DNA from: Mycobacterium sp. Z3061
Lineage (GTDB): Bacteria > Actinomycetota > Actinomycetes > Mycobacteriales > Mycobacteriaceae
DNA: 64,000 bases
Direction of reading: 5' to 3'
Assembly: GCF_031583025.1 (NCBI RefSeq)
Contig: NZ_CP134062.1
Location: 6,483,234 to 6,547,233, forward strand
The notes below the pieces were generated by a model, which was not told the origin of the DNA, did no database searches, and saw only the letters and a program-made list of their open reading frames with translations. Shown here piece by piece: positions 18,276 through 27,931 of this stretch. Made by a program: the position numbers and the translations under genes. Position 1 is the first letter of the stretch; each line of letters begins with the position of its first letter.

Positions 18276-20511
18276 CGACGAGCGCGCGGTCGGACAGGGC
18301 CGCGAGAGCCGGCGCCAGCAGCCTGGAGTATTCCAGCGTCAGGTGACCCGCGTCGACGTAGACCAGGGTGTTGCCGATGATGACGGGGCAGTGCTGCTTG
18401 GTGCAGAACAGATCGGTGAGGTCGACGTACTGTCCCCCGCCGGCCTTGACGGCGGCGGCCTCGGCCGCCATGCCGTCCCGGTCGAACGCGAACGACATCG
18501 GCGGCGAACACAGGGTCGCGTCGGTGAGGTGCTCGGACAGGCAGCCCGGCACAGCGGCATTCAGATGCGGCAGCGGCCCGAGCACCATCACCTTGGCGCC
18601 GATGCCGCGCAGCTGCTCGGTCAGTTTCTTGAGGCCGTTGACCCAGGCTCCGTCGTACGAGGAGAAGCCCGAGAGGAATCCGTTGCTGTGGGTGGCGGTG
18701 TAACCCCGAAACACGCTGACCACGACCAGCTTCGGGTGTTCGGCCCGCAACCGGGACATGATCTCGCCGCGCCACTGCTCGCAGTGCTGGAGGTACTCGA
18801 CGATGGGGGCGACGAAGCGGTTGGCGATGGGCAGATCCATCATCGGGCAGGCCGCCTTGGCCATCGCTTCGATTCGCCAGGGCCGCTGCTTGCCGACCTC
18901 CCGCAGCGCCGGGATCCACATCGAGGCATGCGAGTCACCGATGACGGCCACCGTCGTCTTGGACGCTTTGTCGCCCATAGCGCACTCCGGTTGCCCGGCC
19001 TGAATCGGCAGGCGCAGACAGCCGTCGAACATCATCTGGCCGACTTCGCCGGCCGCGTCCGCCAGCGACGGGCTCAGGTTAGAGGGCACGTCCTTCAATT
19101 CGGCTGATGCCGCGACGGCCGCCTGCACCTGTCCGAACACGTTCTGGACCGCCGCGTCGTAGGCCGCGATGTCGTCCCCGGTGGGCACCGGCGGCGGCTT
19201 GATGGTCAGCGGCGCGGCCACCGCGCCGCGCGCGACCGCAACGGGCATCGGGATCGACGACACGTACATCAGCAACGCCACGCCCACCAGCGCCGCGAGC
19301 GTGGTGGCGAACCCGCCGACGGCCAGGCTCTTCATCGGAGACTTGTGCAGCACAGTGGCGTAGCGCAGCGGGTTCTCGATATAGCGCAGGGTGAGCCATC
19401 CCAGCCCGCCGGAGACCACCACCGCCGCGATGAACTTGCCGAACAACCCCAGCGGGTGGCCCACCACGATCGGGGCGAACACCAGCACCGGCCAGTGCCA
19501 CAGGTACCACGAATAGGACAGGCGACCGATCGCCCGCATCGGTGACCAGCCCAGCATGCGCCCGGCGCCCTGATTTGGTGTGGAACAGCCGGCGCCCAGC
19601 AACAGTGCGGTGCCCAGGACTGGCAACAGCGCCGCGGTGCCCGGGTAGGGAATGTCGGGGGTGTAGAAGACGCAGGCCGCCAGCACCATGGCCGTGCCGA
19701 TCCAGCCGATGGTCACCGCGGCCCGCTCCGGGAGCCTGCTCCACTGATTGGCCGTGAGCGCCACCAGGGCGCCCAGAGCCAGCTGCCAGGCCCTGGTGAA
19801 CAGGGAGAAGTACGCCGCGAGCGGCATCACGTAGGTGACCAGCAGCGACAGCAAGAACGAGGAAACCGCGATGAATGTGACGAGCACCAGGAACGGCGTC
19901 TTGGACGGGATTCTTGCGGACCCCGCATCGGTGTTGCGGCGCCGGCGCAACCGCCGGATCAGCCATGCCAAGCCGACGATCATCGGCGGCCACAGCAGAT
20001 AGAACTGTTCTTCCACGCCCAGGGTCCAGTAGTGCTGGAACGGCGAAGGCACGCCGCCGGCGAAATAGTCGACCTGCTGGACGATGAACCAGAAGTTGGG
20101 GACGTACAGCGCGCACGCGATGGCGTCCTTCAGTGCGCTCTGGGCCTGCACCACGGGCAGCAGGAACGCCGCGGCGATCGCGGTGATGACGCCGATCGTC
20201 GCCGACACCGGCAGCAGGCGCCGCGACCGCGCCCCGTAAAACTTCTTCAGCCCGACGGTGCCGGTGGTGCTCACCTGCTTCCAGAGCTGGCCGGTGATGA
20301 CGAAGCCGGAGATCTCGAAGAAGATGTCCGGGCCGACGAAGCCACCGCTGACACCGGGCATGGAGATGTGCCAGCCGACGATGGCCAACAGGGTGAACCC
20401 GCGCAGGCCCTCGATGTCGTCGCGGAATCCGCTCTGGGGTGTGTGCTTCGCCTGCGCGTCCGGCGACGGCAGCACGCTACGAGCGGAGCTCACGTTCTCG
20501 GACTGACGCAC
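18265..20511 (-). CDS. OafA-type membrane acyltransferase with C-terminal SGNH domain
   Basis: A 748-aa inner-membrane protein that should transfer acyl groups to a cell-envelope glycan or glycolipid. The N-terminal acyltransferase-3 domain has about ten helices with the family motifs DDIEGLRGF and WHISMPGVSGGFVGPDIFFEISGF. A periplasmic SGNH domain begins at about 480, with catalytic Ser in VIGDSHASMW and the His in VDAGHLT. The layout matches M. tuberculosis acyltransferases such as Rv0111 and Rv1565c. I chose GTG opening VRQSENVSS because GGGGG lies 4 bases upstream. A TATA-containing inverted repeat at 20517-20535 lies just before it. Confidence 0.87.
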   Translation of the reverse strand: MRQSENVSSARSVLPSPDAQAKHTPQSGFRDDIEGLRGFTLLAIVGWHISMPGVSGGFVGPDIFFEISGFVITGQLWKQVSTTGTVGLKKFYGARSRRLLPVSATIGVITAIAAAFLLPVVQAQSALKDAIACALYVPNFWFIVQQVDYFAGGVPSPFQHYWTLGVEEQFYLLWPPMIVGLAWLIRRLRRRRNTDAGSARIPSKTPFLVLVTFIAVSSFLLSLLVTYVMPLAAYFSLFTRAWQLALGALVALTANQWSRLPERAAVTIGWIGTAMVLAACVFYTPDIPYPGTAALLPVLGTALLLGAGCSTPNQGAGRMLGWSPMRAIGRLSYSWYLWHWPVLVFAPIVVGHPLGLFGKFIAAVVVSGGLGWLTLRYIENPLRYATVLHKSPMKSLAVGGFATTLAALVGVALLMYVSSIPMPVAVARGAVAAPLTIKPPPVPTGDDIAAYDAAVQNVFGQVQAAVAASAELKDVPSNLSPSLADAAGEVGQMMFDGCLRLPIQAGQPECAMGDKASKTTVAVIGDSHASMWIPALREVGKQRPWRIEAMAKAACPMMDLPIANRFVAPIVEYLQHCEQWRGEIMSRLRAEHPKLVVVSVFRGYTATHSNGFLSGFSSYDGAWVNGLKKLTEQLRGIGAKVMVLGPLPHLNAAVPGCLSEHLTDATLCSPPMSFAFDRDGMAAEAAAVKAGGGQYVDLTDLFCTKQHCPVIIGNTLVYVDAGHLTLEYSRLLAPALAALSDRALVANG

Positions 20512-20516
20512 GATCC

Positions 20517-20535
20517 CCCACTGTATATAAGTGGG
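20517..20535. promoter_or_regulatory. Inverted repeat between divergent acyltransferase genes
   Basis: CCCACT and AGTGGG flank a 7-base GTATATA centre, directly upstream of the OafA-type gene start. The AT-rich centre stands out in GC-rich surroundings. It overlaps the acyltransferase leader, so it may be an operator, a leader hairpin or part of a promoter. No matching copy was seen elsewhere in the window. Confidence 0.35.
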
Positions 20536-20623
20536 CGCGAATACAAGCCTGAACGGCGGCAAGTGACTAAAGGGTGCCCGAACGGGGCCCAAATGCCCTC
20601 GCGGCGATAACGGGCACAGCGCA

Positions 20624-20648
20624 GCATCTCCCCTTGGACAGGAGATGC
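20624..20648 (+). promoter_or_regulatory. Hairpin that buries the ribosome site of the WS/DGAT gene
   Basis: A perfect 8-bp stem, GCATCTCC with GGAGATGC, and a 9-base loop. The 3' arm contains the GGAG Shine-Dalgarno element four bases before the start ATG region. Folding would hide the ribosome site, so expression of the acyltransferase could be controlled at translation by RNA structure, a protein or a small RNA. Confidence 0.5.
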
Positions 20649-20651
20649 GTG

Positions 20652-22073
20652 ATGAGCAAACCGATTCCGCCGCTCGACCTTTCGTGGCTGCTGATCGAGT
20701 CGCCGGGCAGCACTACCCACGTCGGCGCGATGCTGTTGTTCCAGAAGCCGTCCGACAGCGAGTCGCTGGTGCGCGAGATCGTGGACTTCTACCGGGCCTG
20801 CTCGCCGGCGCCGCCGTTCAATTACGTTCCCGAGCTGATGGGCCGCGGCGGCCCCCATTTCCGCGAAGTGGACACCTGGGACCCGCACTACCACGTCGAG
20901 CACCTCGCGCTGCCTGCCGGATCCAGTTATGACGACCTGCTGCGACTGGTTGCCGACCTGCATGAGGCGCAACTCGACCGCAGCCGGCCGCTGTTCCGCT
21001 GCTGGATCATCGACGGCCTGCCGGACCGGATGTTCGCGATCTACACCAAGACCCATCACTGCATCATCGACGGCGAGTCCGGGCTCAGGCGGCTGTACGA
21101 CGGCCTGAACCTCTCCGACGAGCCGACCATCCCCAAGCCCGCCTTCGCGCTCGACGTGCCGGCGTCCGCGCCGCACCCACCGACACCGCTCCTCGGGCGC
21201 ATCACCGACTCGATCCGGGGCGCGCTCACCCAGGTCGGGGCGCTCAACCAGGTGTCGGTCACCGCGTTGCGCAAGGTGTTCGCCGGTATGTTCCGGTCTC
21301 ACCTCGAGGGCAGCCTGCCGTTCGCGGCGCATCACGCCCCCACCAACGAACCACTCAAGATCGGGCGCAGCTTCGCCACACTGTCGCTGCCGCTCGAGGA
21401 GATGCACGACGTCGGGCGGCACTTCGGGGCCACCCTCAACGACGTCGCGGTCAGCATCGTCGACGCCGGGTTGCACGCCTACCTGCGGGAGACCGGACGA
21501 GCCTTCGGGCATCCCTTCATCGCGATGTGTCCGGTGTCGCTGCGGGGCGGCGATGACACGGCGATCGGGACCCGGGTCTCGGCGCTGTTCGTACGGCTGG
21601 GTGAACCCGAAGCCGAGATGACGGACCGGATCGGGCAGGTGGCGTCGTCGGTGGCCGCCGCCAAGAAGGAGTTGGCCGCCATGTCGACGGAGGCGGCGAT
21701 GACCTACGCGGTGGGACTCGTCGCGCTCGCGGGTCTGGGCGCGTCCACGCACCTGGACCGGGTCGGCCATCCCGCCTGCAACCTGGTGATCTCCAACGTC
21801 GCAGGCGCCAAGGAGACCAGGTATCTCAACGGCGCACGCCTGCTGGGCATCTACCCGGTATCCGCGCTGGCCGCCTCGATCGGGCTCAACGCCACGCTGG
21901 CGTCGTACCACGACAGCATGGACTTCGGCTTCATCGGCAACGCCGCGGCGATCGAAGACATGTCGCGGTTGGCCCACTACACGCTGCAGGCCTACGAGGA
22001 GCTGAAGAAGTCTGCACAGAGTGTGTCGATAACACCTCGGCAGGATCAGCCCTTGGTGGACACCGACACGTAA
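20652..22073 (+). CDS. Wax ester synthase/diacylglycerol acyltransferase (WS/DGAT)
   Basis: A 473-aa acyltransferase that makes triacylglycerol or wax esters from acyl-CoA and a diacylglycerol or alcohol acceptor, at the membrane or lipid-droplet surface. The catalytic motif HHxxxDG is present as HHCIIDG (135-141), preceded by the PLW-type segment [13 protein letters not shown]. The later conserved NLVISNVAG matches the family's second half-domain. An AGGAG site precedes the ATG but lies in a hairpin. Its last 28 bp overlap the convergent GH16 PE_PGRS gene. A second WS/DGAT lies at 39384. Confidence 0.9.
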   Translation: MSKPIPPLDLSWLLIESPGSTTHVGAMLLFQKPSDSESLVREIVDFYRACSPAPPFNYVPELMGRGGPHFREVDTWDPHYHVEHLALPAGSSYDDLLRLVADLHEAQLDRSRPLFRCWIIDGLPDRMFAIYTKTHHCIIDGESGLRRLYDGLNLSDEPTIPKPAFALDVPASAPHPPTPLLGRITDSIRGALTQVGALNQVSVTALRKVFAGMFRSHLEGSLPFAAHHAPTNEPLKIGRSFATLSLPLEEMHDVGRHFGATLNDVAVSIVDAGLHAYLRETGRAFGHPFIAMCPVSLRGGDDTAIGTRVSALFVRLGEPEAEMTDRIGQVASSVAAAKKELAAMSTEAAMTYAVGLVALAGLGASTHLDRVGHPACNLVISNVAGAKETRYLNGARLLGIYPVSALAASIGLNATLASYHDSMDFGFIGNAAAIEDMSRLAHYTLQAYEELKKSAQSVSITPRQDQPLVDTDT

Positions 22074-23719
22074 TCGACGAGCATCGGCTGCCCGGAAACC
22101 GTTGCGCCGGTGGGACCACCGCCGAACGCGTTCGGGAAGGAGCCGCCCATCGCCACGTCCAGGATGAGGAAGAACCCGTGGTGGGTGGCGTTGTTCCAGT
22201 CGGTCGCGGAGACCTGGCTGGAGTTGATGGTGAAGTAGTTGTTGCCGTCCAGGTAGTAGCGCAACTGCTCAACGCTCGTACTGCGGTCCAGTTCGACCGC
22301 GTAGGTATGGAAACTCGTGCCCGCGTTCGGCACGGCGTGTTCGCCGGAGCTGATTCCGGTGGGCTCGTTGAACGGCGGCCCGCCTGCCCAGATGTTGCCG
22401 TGCAGCGTCGACCACACCGAGCCGCGGCCGTTGATGGCCTCCATGATGTCGATCTCGCCGATCGATGGCCAGTTCGTGGCACCAACGGGCCGCGCCGCCT
22501 CGCCGAGCGCCCAGAACGCCGGCCAGTAGCCCTGACCGTTGGTGGGGTTGACGTTGGGCTGCTGAATCGACGCCTCGATGCGCATCACTCCTCCCGTCGG
22601 TGCGGCGAAGTCGGTGCGCACCGTCTCGATCCGGCCCGATGTCCAATGGCCGGCGGGGTCCCTGATCGGGTTGATCGCGAGGTGGCCGTTGCCGTCGAGG
22701 TAGACGTTCTGGGTGCTGTCGGTCATTGTCTCGATCTCCCAGGTGCCCCATTGGGGCGCTGAGTTGCCGAATCCATACTGCGTGCCGAGGTCGTAGATCC
22801 AGTTCGACCGGTTGACGGTCGAACCCGCGGCCCCGGTGAAATCGTCGCGGAAAATTTCGGTGAAGCCGGCGGTACCGGTACCGCCGCCCGTGCCGCCACC
22901 GGTGGCACCGGTGTTCCCGCTGACGCCCGCTTGACCGGCGGTGCCGAACAGGCCCGCCGCGCCACCCGCGCCGCCGAGGCCGCCAGTGCCGCCCTTGCCG
23001 CCGGCACCAACCGTCCCTGAGCCGTCGGCCGGGCCCGCAAGCCCACCGGTGCCCCCGACTCCGCCGGAGCCGCCCGTCCCACCGTTGCCGAACAACAGCC
23101 CACCGCGACCGCCGGCCCCACCAGCCCCGCCGGTGCCGCCGGTACCGCCGCTCTGACCCGCGGGGCCGGTCGGGCCGGTCACCCCCGCTCCCCCGGCCCC
23201 ACCCGCCCCGCCACTACCGAACAATCCCGCCGATCCGCCGGCGCCCCCGGTTTGTCCCGGCGCCCCGGACCCGCCGTCACCGCCGTCACCCCACAGGATC
23301 CCGCCCGGCCCACCGGCCTGCCCGGTCCCCGCGGTGCCGTTGCTGCCCTTACCGATCAACGGGCGTCCCAACAACGCGTTGAAGGGCGCATTGATCACGC
23401 CCATCACGTCCTGCTCGAGAGTCTGCAACAACGAGACATTGCCGGCCTCCGCGACCGCGTAAGCCCCGGCCCCGGCATTCAGGGCCTGCACAAGCCGCTG
23501 GTGGTAAGTCACGGCCTGCGCACTGATTGCCTGATAGGCCTGCCCGTACTCGCCCCATGCCGTGGCAATCGCCGCGGACACCTCATCCGCGCCGGCGGCC
23601 AACAATCGCGTCGTCGGGAGCGCCGCCGCGACATTCGTGGACTTCAGCGTCGCACCGATGCCTGCCAAATCCGTTGCCGCCGATGCTAATAACTCCGGCA
23701 CGGCCAACACGTACACCAT
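22046..23719 (-). CDS. PE_PGRS protein with C-terminal GH16 beta-glucanase domain
   Basis: A 557-aa fusion. The PE domain (about 1-95) carries the ESX export signal YxxxE (Y87-E91). A conserved linker around [10 protein letters not shown] and a Gly-Gly-Ala-rich PGRS segment reach about residue 280. A GH16 domain fills the rest. GH16 is shown by the catalytic signature EIDIME (422-427), upstream WPAFWALG and downstream HTYAVELD. Such domains cleave beta-1,3 or mixed beta-glucans with retention of configuration. PE proteins are exported to the mycobacterial surface by ESX-5 systems, so this enzyme probably acts outside the cell. It lies 22 bp downstream of the GH64 fusion, with which it shares a near-identical PE-linker. 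Confidence 0.9.
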   Translation of the reverse strand: MVYVLAVPELLASAATDLAGIGATLKSTNVAAALPTTRLLAAGADEVSAAIATAWGEYGQAYQAISAQAVTYHQRLVQALNAGAGAYAVAEAGNVSLLQTLEQDVMGVINAPFNALLGRPLIGKGSNGTAGTGQAGGPGGILWGDGGDGGSGAPGQTGGAGGSAGLFGSGGAGGAGGAGVTGPTGPAGQSGGTGGTGGAGGAGGRGGLLFGNGGTGGSGGVGGTGGLAGPADGSGTVGAGGKGGTGGLGGAGGAAGLFGTAGQAGVSGNTGATGGGTGGGTGTAGFTEIFRDDFTGAAGSTVNRSNWIYDLGTQYGFGNSAPQWGTWEIETMTDSTQNVYLDGNGHLAINPIRDPAGHWTSGRIETVRTDFAAPTGGVMRIEASIQQPNVNPTNGQGYWPAFWALGEAARPVGATNWPSIGEIDIMEAINGRGSVWSTLHGNIWAGGPPFNEPTGISSGEHAVPNAGTSFHTYAVELDRSTSVEQLRYYLDGNNYFTINSSQVSATDWNNATHHGFFLILDVAMGGSFPNAFGGGPTGATVSGQPMLVDYVSVSTKG

Positions 23720-23741
23720 CGGAAAGTTCCTCTCTCACGCG

Positions 23742-25694
23742 CTAGAAAAGGTCGAAGGACAGCCGGGTCGGCGGTAGTGAGTTGCCGAGGATCAGGACTG
23801 AGCTCTGGGAGTTCACGTCGTCGAAGGGGAAGCCGTAGGCAAGGCCGTCAATGCTGTTGGCGTGGAAGAACTCTGACCAGTTGTTCCACCGCCCGCCCGT
23901 CGGGTAGTAGGCATCGACATTGGCCCACTGGTCCGGAGAATTCGCCACACCGCGGTTGAACGCGGCGTTGAGTTCGGCGAGGAACGCCCCCTGTTGGCCG
24001 ACGCCGACGAACGGACCGTTCGCGGCGAAGGTTTGCGCGGTCGTGGGCTCGACCATCGTGTAGCTCGTGGCGCTGCCCCCGTCGGGGGTCAGGTTGTAAA
24101 CGAACTGGCCGCCGGCGTCGACGTTGCCGGTCACCGTGTAGCCGGGGCCGTCGTAAAAGAACGGGTGGGTTTGATAGGTCGACCAGAAGTTGTCGATCGC
24201 CGGGTCCAGCCAGGTGGCTAGGCCGCCGGGCTGGGCGGTCCGCGGGGCCAGAATCCGCAGCGGGTTGCCGGTGGCGTCGTTGACGATCAGTGACTGGAAC
24301 TCGGTTGGCAAGGTGGTCGTGTACTGGTGGAACAGTTGAGCCCGCGACAATGTGATGCCACGGGTGTCGGAGAACCCGGTGGAATCCTGAGTCAGCGTGA
24401 AGGTGAACGGCAGCCCGAACTGGTCCACCTGAGTTGTGTTGCCGCCGAAGGGTATTGCGCCGTATTTGTAGGTCAGCTCATACCAGTCGTAGACCGTGTT
24501 GTAGTTGGGATCGGCGGGATTCGCGGGGTCCAGACCCGCCCAGCCCAAGTTGTCCGGGCTGATGCCGATGTACAGCGGCTGCTTCATCGACAGGAAAATT
24601 CGGCCGCCCTGGAACTCAGACGGAATCGAGAAGTTGCCCGTCTGGTCGAGGGTGAAAGACATGTTCGCGTAATTCACGCCGTTGTGTGTGAGGTGGTCGG
24701 GGGCGTTGGCGGCGTTGTGGTCGATCGCGTGGGCCACGCCGTTCTGGTCGATCCACGACCACTGGCCGGGTGAGGTCTGGCCGAGTGCGGTCAGGTAGAT
24801 CTGGCTGTTGGGCAGACCGGTGTGGTTGACGAAGGGGCCGACCGCAAATCCGGTGGAGCCGCTGCCGGTAGCGCCGTCGGCCCCGATTCCGCCCACGGCG
24901 CCGGAGTGACCGGCGCTGCCCAGCAATCCGGGCGCGCCACCCCCGCCCCCTATTCCGCCGGTGCCGCCCTTCCCGCCGGCACCGAACACGCCCGAACCAT
25001 CGGGCGAGCCCCCGACGCCACCAGTCCCCCCGGTACCACCGACACCACCGTGTCCGCCGTTCCCGAACAGCAGCCCGCCGTGTCCGCCGATCCCGCCGGT
25101 CCCACCCGTACCACCGGGACCGCCCGCCTGACCCACCGCACCGGTCTTGCCGACCAGGCCGACGCCGCCGGCCCCACCGGTTCCGCCATGACCGAACAAC
25201 CCCGCCGACCCGCCGGCACCGCCGCTCTGCCCCGAAGCCCCAGACCCGCCATCACCGCCGTTACCCCACAAGATCCCGCCCGGCCCGCCGGCCTGGCCGG
25301 TCCCCGGGGTTCCATTTCTGCCGTTGCCGATCAGCGGGCGCCCCAACAACGCGTTGAAGGGCGCATTGATCGCGCTCAGGAGGTCCTGCTCGAGGGATTG
25401 CAACGACGCGGCATTGGCCGCCTCCGCGGTCGCATATGCTCCTGCCCCCGCGTTGAGGGCCTGTACAAAGCGCTGCTGGAACGAAGCGACTTCCGCGCTG
25501 ATCGCCTGATAGGCCTGCCCGTGCTCGCCCAACAGCGCCGCGATGGCCGCCGACACCTCATCCGCGCCCGCGGCCAGCAACGTCGTGGTCGAACCCGCCG
25601 CCGCCGCGTTGGCCCTGGTGACCGACGAGCCGATGTGCACCACGTCCGAAGCCGCCGCCAGAACCACCTCCGGCGCCGCGCTGACAAACGACAT
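23742..25694 (-). CDS. PE_PGRS protein with C-terminal GH64 beta-1,3-glucanase domain
   Basis: A 650-aa fusion of a PE domain (1-95, YxxxE export motif in AGAYATAE), a short PGRS block (to about 280) and a region that matches the GH64 laminaripentaose-producing beta-1,3-glucanase fold. Landmarks are [23 protein letters not shown] (Glu406), [11 protein letters not shown] (Asp424) and the late AYGFPFDDV. The Glu and Asp correspond to the acid/base pair known in the family. GH64 enzymes degrade the beta-1,3-glucan of fungal, algal and plant walls. GGAGGT sits six bases before the ATG. Probably the first gene of a two-gene unit with the GH16 fusion. Confidence 0.85.
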   Translation of the reverse strand: MSFVSAAPEVVLAAASDVVHIGSSVTRANAAAAGSTTTLLAAGADEVSAAIAALLGEHGQAYQAISAEVASFQQRFVQALNAGAGAYATAEAANAASLQSLEQDLLSAINAPFNALLGRPLIGNGRNGTPGTGQAGGPGGILWGNGGDGGSGASGQSGGAGGSAGLFGHGGTGGAGGVGLVGKTGAVGQAGGPGGTGGTGGIGGHGGLLFGNGGHGGVGGTGGTGGVGGSPDGSGVFGAGGKGGTGGIGGGGGAPGLLGSAGHSGAVGGIGADGATGSGSTGFAVGPFVNHTGLPNSQIYLTALGQTSPGQWSWIDQNGVAHAIDHNAANAPDHLTHNGVNYANMSFTLDQTGNFSIPSEFQGGRIFLSMKQPLYIGISPDNLGWAGLDPANPADPNYNTVYDWYELTYKYGAIPFGGNTTQVDQFGLPFTFTLTQDSTGFSDTRGITLSRAQLFHQYTTTLPTEFQSLIVNDATGNPLRILAPRTAQPGGLATWLDPAIDNFWSTYQTHPFFYDGPGYTVTGNVDAGGQFVYNLTPDGGSATSYTMVEPTTAQTFAANGPFVGVGQQGAFLAELNAAFNRGVANSPDQWANVDAYYPTGGRWNNWSEFFHANSIDGLAYGFPFDDVNSQSSVLILGNSLPPTRLSFDLF

Positions 25695-26019
25695 TCCGCA
25701 CCTCCGAGCAACCTGTGCCGCAAAATCTCCGAACGAGAATGACCGGCGCTTGTCCGCAGGTCAACAGGTTCGAATGAATTGCGACGAACGCCTGCCGGCA
25801 GCGGCCGAATGACGTCTCACAGATATTCTTTGAGCTGCGATAATCCCGGGCCAGCGCGATCTTTCTGTCTTACTTTGAGATGAAGTTTTTGACGCTCCGG
25901 CGCACGACGGGAGAACGGCCCGAGACATTTACCGGCATGCTGTCAGCAAATTTTTCAGCGGAGCCAGGATCCCGTCCGTTCAGGGTTGCGTGCCAGCGGT
26001 CAGCTGGGGAAAAGCACGC
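25695..26019. other. Intergenic region upstream of the PE_PGRS glucanase genes
   Basis: A 325-bp stretch without a credible gene, lower in GC than its surroundings. It should hold the promoter for the minus-strand PE_PGRS glucanase pair. It contains a 10-bp CTGCCGGCAG palindrome and several T/A runs (around 25861-25890 and 25950-25956). I found no recognisable operator, RNA or repeat shared with other promoters in this window. Confidence 0.5.
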
Positions 26020-26802
26020 TCAGAGCGTGGGAACGAACCCGCCGTCGATCCGGTAGTCGGAGCCGCTGATGTTGCCCGCGCGCTCGCTGGCCAGAAACAG
26101 CACGAGGTCGGCGATTTGTTGCGGGGTGGTGAAGCGACCGGTGGGCGTGTCTTCCAGAATGTTTGCCAGCACGTCGTCGGCGAGTTCCCCGTTCGCCTCG
26201 GCCAGCCCCTCCGCCAGGCCGCCTTCCGTCCACTTTTCGGTCAGCACCAGTCCCGGGCTGATCGAGTTGACCCGAATGTTCAACGGCCCCAATTCTTTTG
26301 ATAAAGCCTTGGCCAGGTTGGTGACGGCGGCCTTGGTGGCGCAATAGTCGTAGGTCACCGCGCCGGGGTAGTAGGCGTTGATCGACCCGATGATCACGAT
26401 GGACCCGCCGCCGCGCCGGTGGATCTCGGGCAGCGCCGCGCGGGTGGGCCGCACGACCGCCATCATGTTCAGATCCCACGAGGCCTGCCAGTCTTCGTCG
26501 GTGATGCCCACGAACCCGGCCGGGCGTGGCGTGGCACCACCGACGTTGTTGACCAGGATGTCGATCCCGCCTCGACGGGCGGCGGCCGCGATCAGCTCCT
26601 GCGCACCGTCCGGCCGCGACAGGTCGACCGACACGTAGGTGACTTGCCCGGCTTCTTCCATGGCCAGTAGATCCTTGCCCGGCGTGCGTGACCCGGCCAC
26701 CACATAGGCGCCCGCGCCGACGAGTGCTTTTGTGATCGCCAGACCAATGCCCTTGCTGGCGCCCGTGACAACGGCCGTCTTACCCGCCAGATGCAGATCC
26801 AT
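26020..26802 (-). CDS. Short-chain dehydrogenase/reductase (SDR)
   Basis: A 260-aa classical SDR. The cofactor motif TGASKGIG lies near residue 14, NNVGG follows, and the catalytic residues are Ser in IIGSINA and the YxxxK of YDYCATKAA. The C-terminal substrate region ends in DGGFVPTL. It probably reduces or oxidises a hydroxyl/keto substrate with NAD(P). The N-terminal MDLHLAGKTAVVTGASKG fits a direct start at the ATG. It is not tightly linked to neighbours: 66 bp separate it from the polymerase gene upstream. The substrate is unknown. Confidence 0.85.
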   Translation of the reverse strand: MDLHLAGKTAVVTGASKGIGLAITKALVGAGAYVVAGSRTPGKDLLAMEEAGQVTYVSVDLSRPDGAQELIAAAARRGGIDILVNNVGGATPRPAGFVGITDEDWQASWDLNMMAVVRPTRAALPEIHRRGGGSIVIIGSINAYYPGAVTYDYCATKAAVTNLAKALSKELGPLNIRVNSISPGLVLTEKWTEGGLAEGLAEANGELADDVLANILEDTPTGRFTTPQQIADLVLFLASERAGNISGSDYRIDGGFVPTL

Positions 26803-26868
26803 CTCACCCGCTTCGCCGGTCCCCGGCTCACAGAATATGCACGCGACGGCGTGTCGGGTCCGGTTATC

Positions 26869-27894
26869 TCATTTCTTGCGGTCGGTATCCCGCGACGGCT
26901 GCACCCGTTTGGGTTCGCCCGGCATCTTCGGGTAGTTCGGCGGATAGGGCATGTCACCCAGCCCGCGCTCCTCGTCTGCCTCGACCATCTCCAGCAACAC
27001 CGCGATCGACTGGGCGTCATCGTCCATGCCGGCCCACGGATCGTCGCGGCGCGCAACCAGGTCGGGGACGGTCGCCATGGTGTAGTCGTCCGGGTCGGCG
27101 GCGGCCAGCTCGTCCCAGGACAGTGGCATCGAGACGGTCGCGATCGGGGTGCGCCGCACCGAATACGGCGAGGCCATGGTGCGGTCCCGGGCGTTCTGGT
27201 TGAAGTCGATGAAGATGCGCTCGCCGCGTTCTTCCTTCCACCACGAGGTGGTCACCCGCTCCGGAGCACGGCGCTCGACCTCGCGCGCCAGGGCGATACC
27301 GGCCCGGCGCACCGCGATGAAATCCCAGTCGGTGGCGATCCGCAGGTACACGTGGACGCCGCGTCCCCCGGACGTCTTCACGTAACCCGTCAACCCGAGC
27401 TCGGCGAGCAGCGGCCGCAGCACCTCGACGGCGACCGTCCGCGCGTCCTCGAACCCGGTTCCCGGCTGCGGGTCCAGATCGATCCGCAACTCGTCGGGAT
27501 GCTCGGTGTCGGGGCAACGCACCTGCCAGGGGTGCAGCGTGACGGTGCCCATCTGTGCCGCCCACACGATCGCGGCGGGCTGGGTGACCATCAGCGCGTC
27601 CGCGGTCCGGCCGGACGGGAAGGTCACCCGGCAGGTCTGCAGATAGTCGGGATGATGCTTGGGCACCCGTTTCTGGTAGATCTCCTCGCCGTCGATGCCG
27701 TCGGGGAAACGCTGCAGATGGGTGGGGCGGTCGCGTAGCGGGGCGAGCATCGGCCCCTGGGACACGGCCGCGTAGTAGTCGATCAGCCGGCCCTTGGTGC
27801 CGTTGGAGCCGAGCTTGGGGAAGTAGACCTTGTCACGATTGGTCACCCGAACGGCGATGCCGTCGATGTCGAGTTCTTCTGCTGCGGCAGCCAT
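26869..27894 (-). CDS. LigD-type polymerase/primase domain protein (Rv3730c-like PrimPol)
   Basis: A 341-aa stand-alone archaeo-eukaryotic-primase polymerase of the LigD-POL family, related to M. tuberculosis Rv3730c. It fills gaps and adds preferably ribonucleotides during repair of DNA breaks and damaged bases. Catalytic metal ligands are in IDLDPQ (D139, D141), the nucleotide-binding SGGRGVHVY follows, and FIDFNQNARD carries the third acidic residue. It is divergently transcribed from ligC with only 37 bp between starts, so the two probably share control. The start ATG was chosen from homology to the polymerase N-terminus. The C-terminal tail is basic. Confidence 0.9.
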   Translation of the reverse strand: MAAAAEELDIDGIAVRVTNRDKVYFPKLGSNGTKGRLIDYYAAVSQGPMLAPLRDRPTHLQRFPDGIDGEEIYQKRVPKHHPDYLQTCRVTFPSGRTADALMVTQPAAIVWAAQMGTVTLHPWQVRCPDTEHPDELRIDLDPQPGTGFEDARTVAVEVLRPLLAELGLTGYVKTSGGRGVHVYLRIATDWDFIAVRRAGIALAREVERRAPERVTTSWWKEERGERIFIDFNQNARDRTMASPYSVRRTPIATVSMPLSWDELAAADPDDYTMATVPDLVARRDDPWAGMDDDAQSIAVLLEMVEADEERGLGDMPYPPNYPKMPGEPKRVQPSRDTDRKK

Positions 27895-27931
27895 ATCCAC
27901 AGTCCAGCATGCCGCACGCCAGAATGAACCA

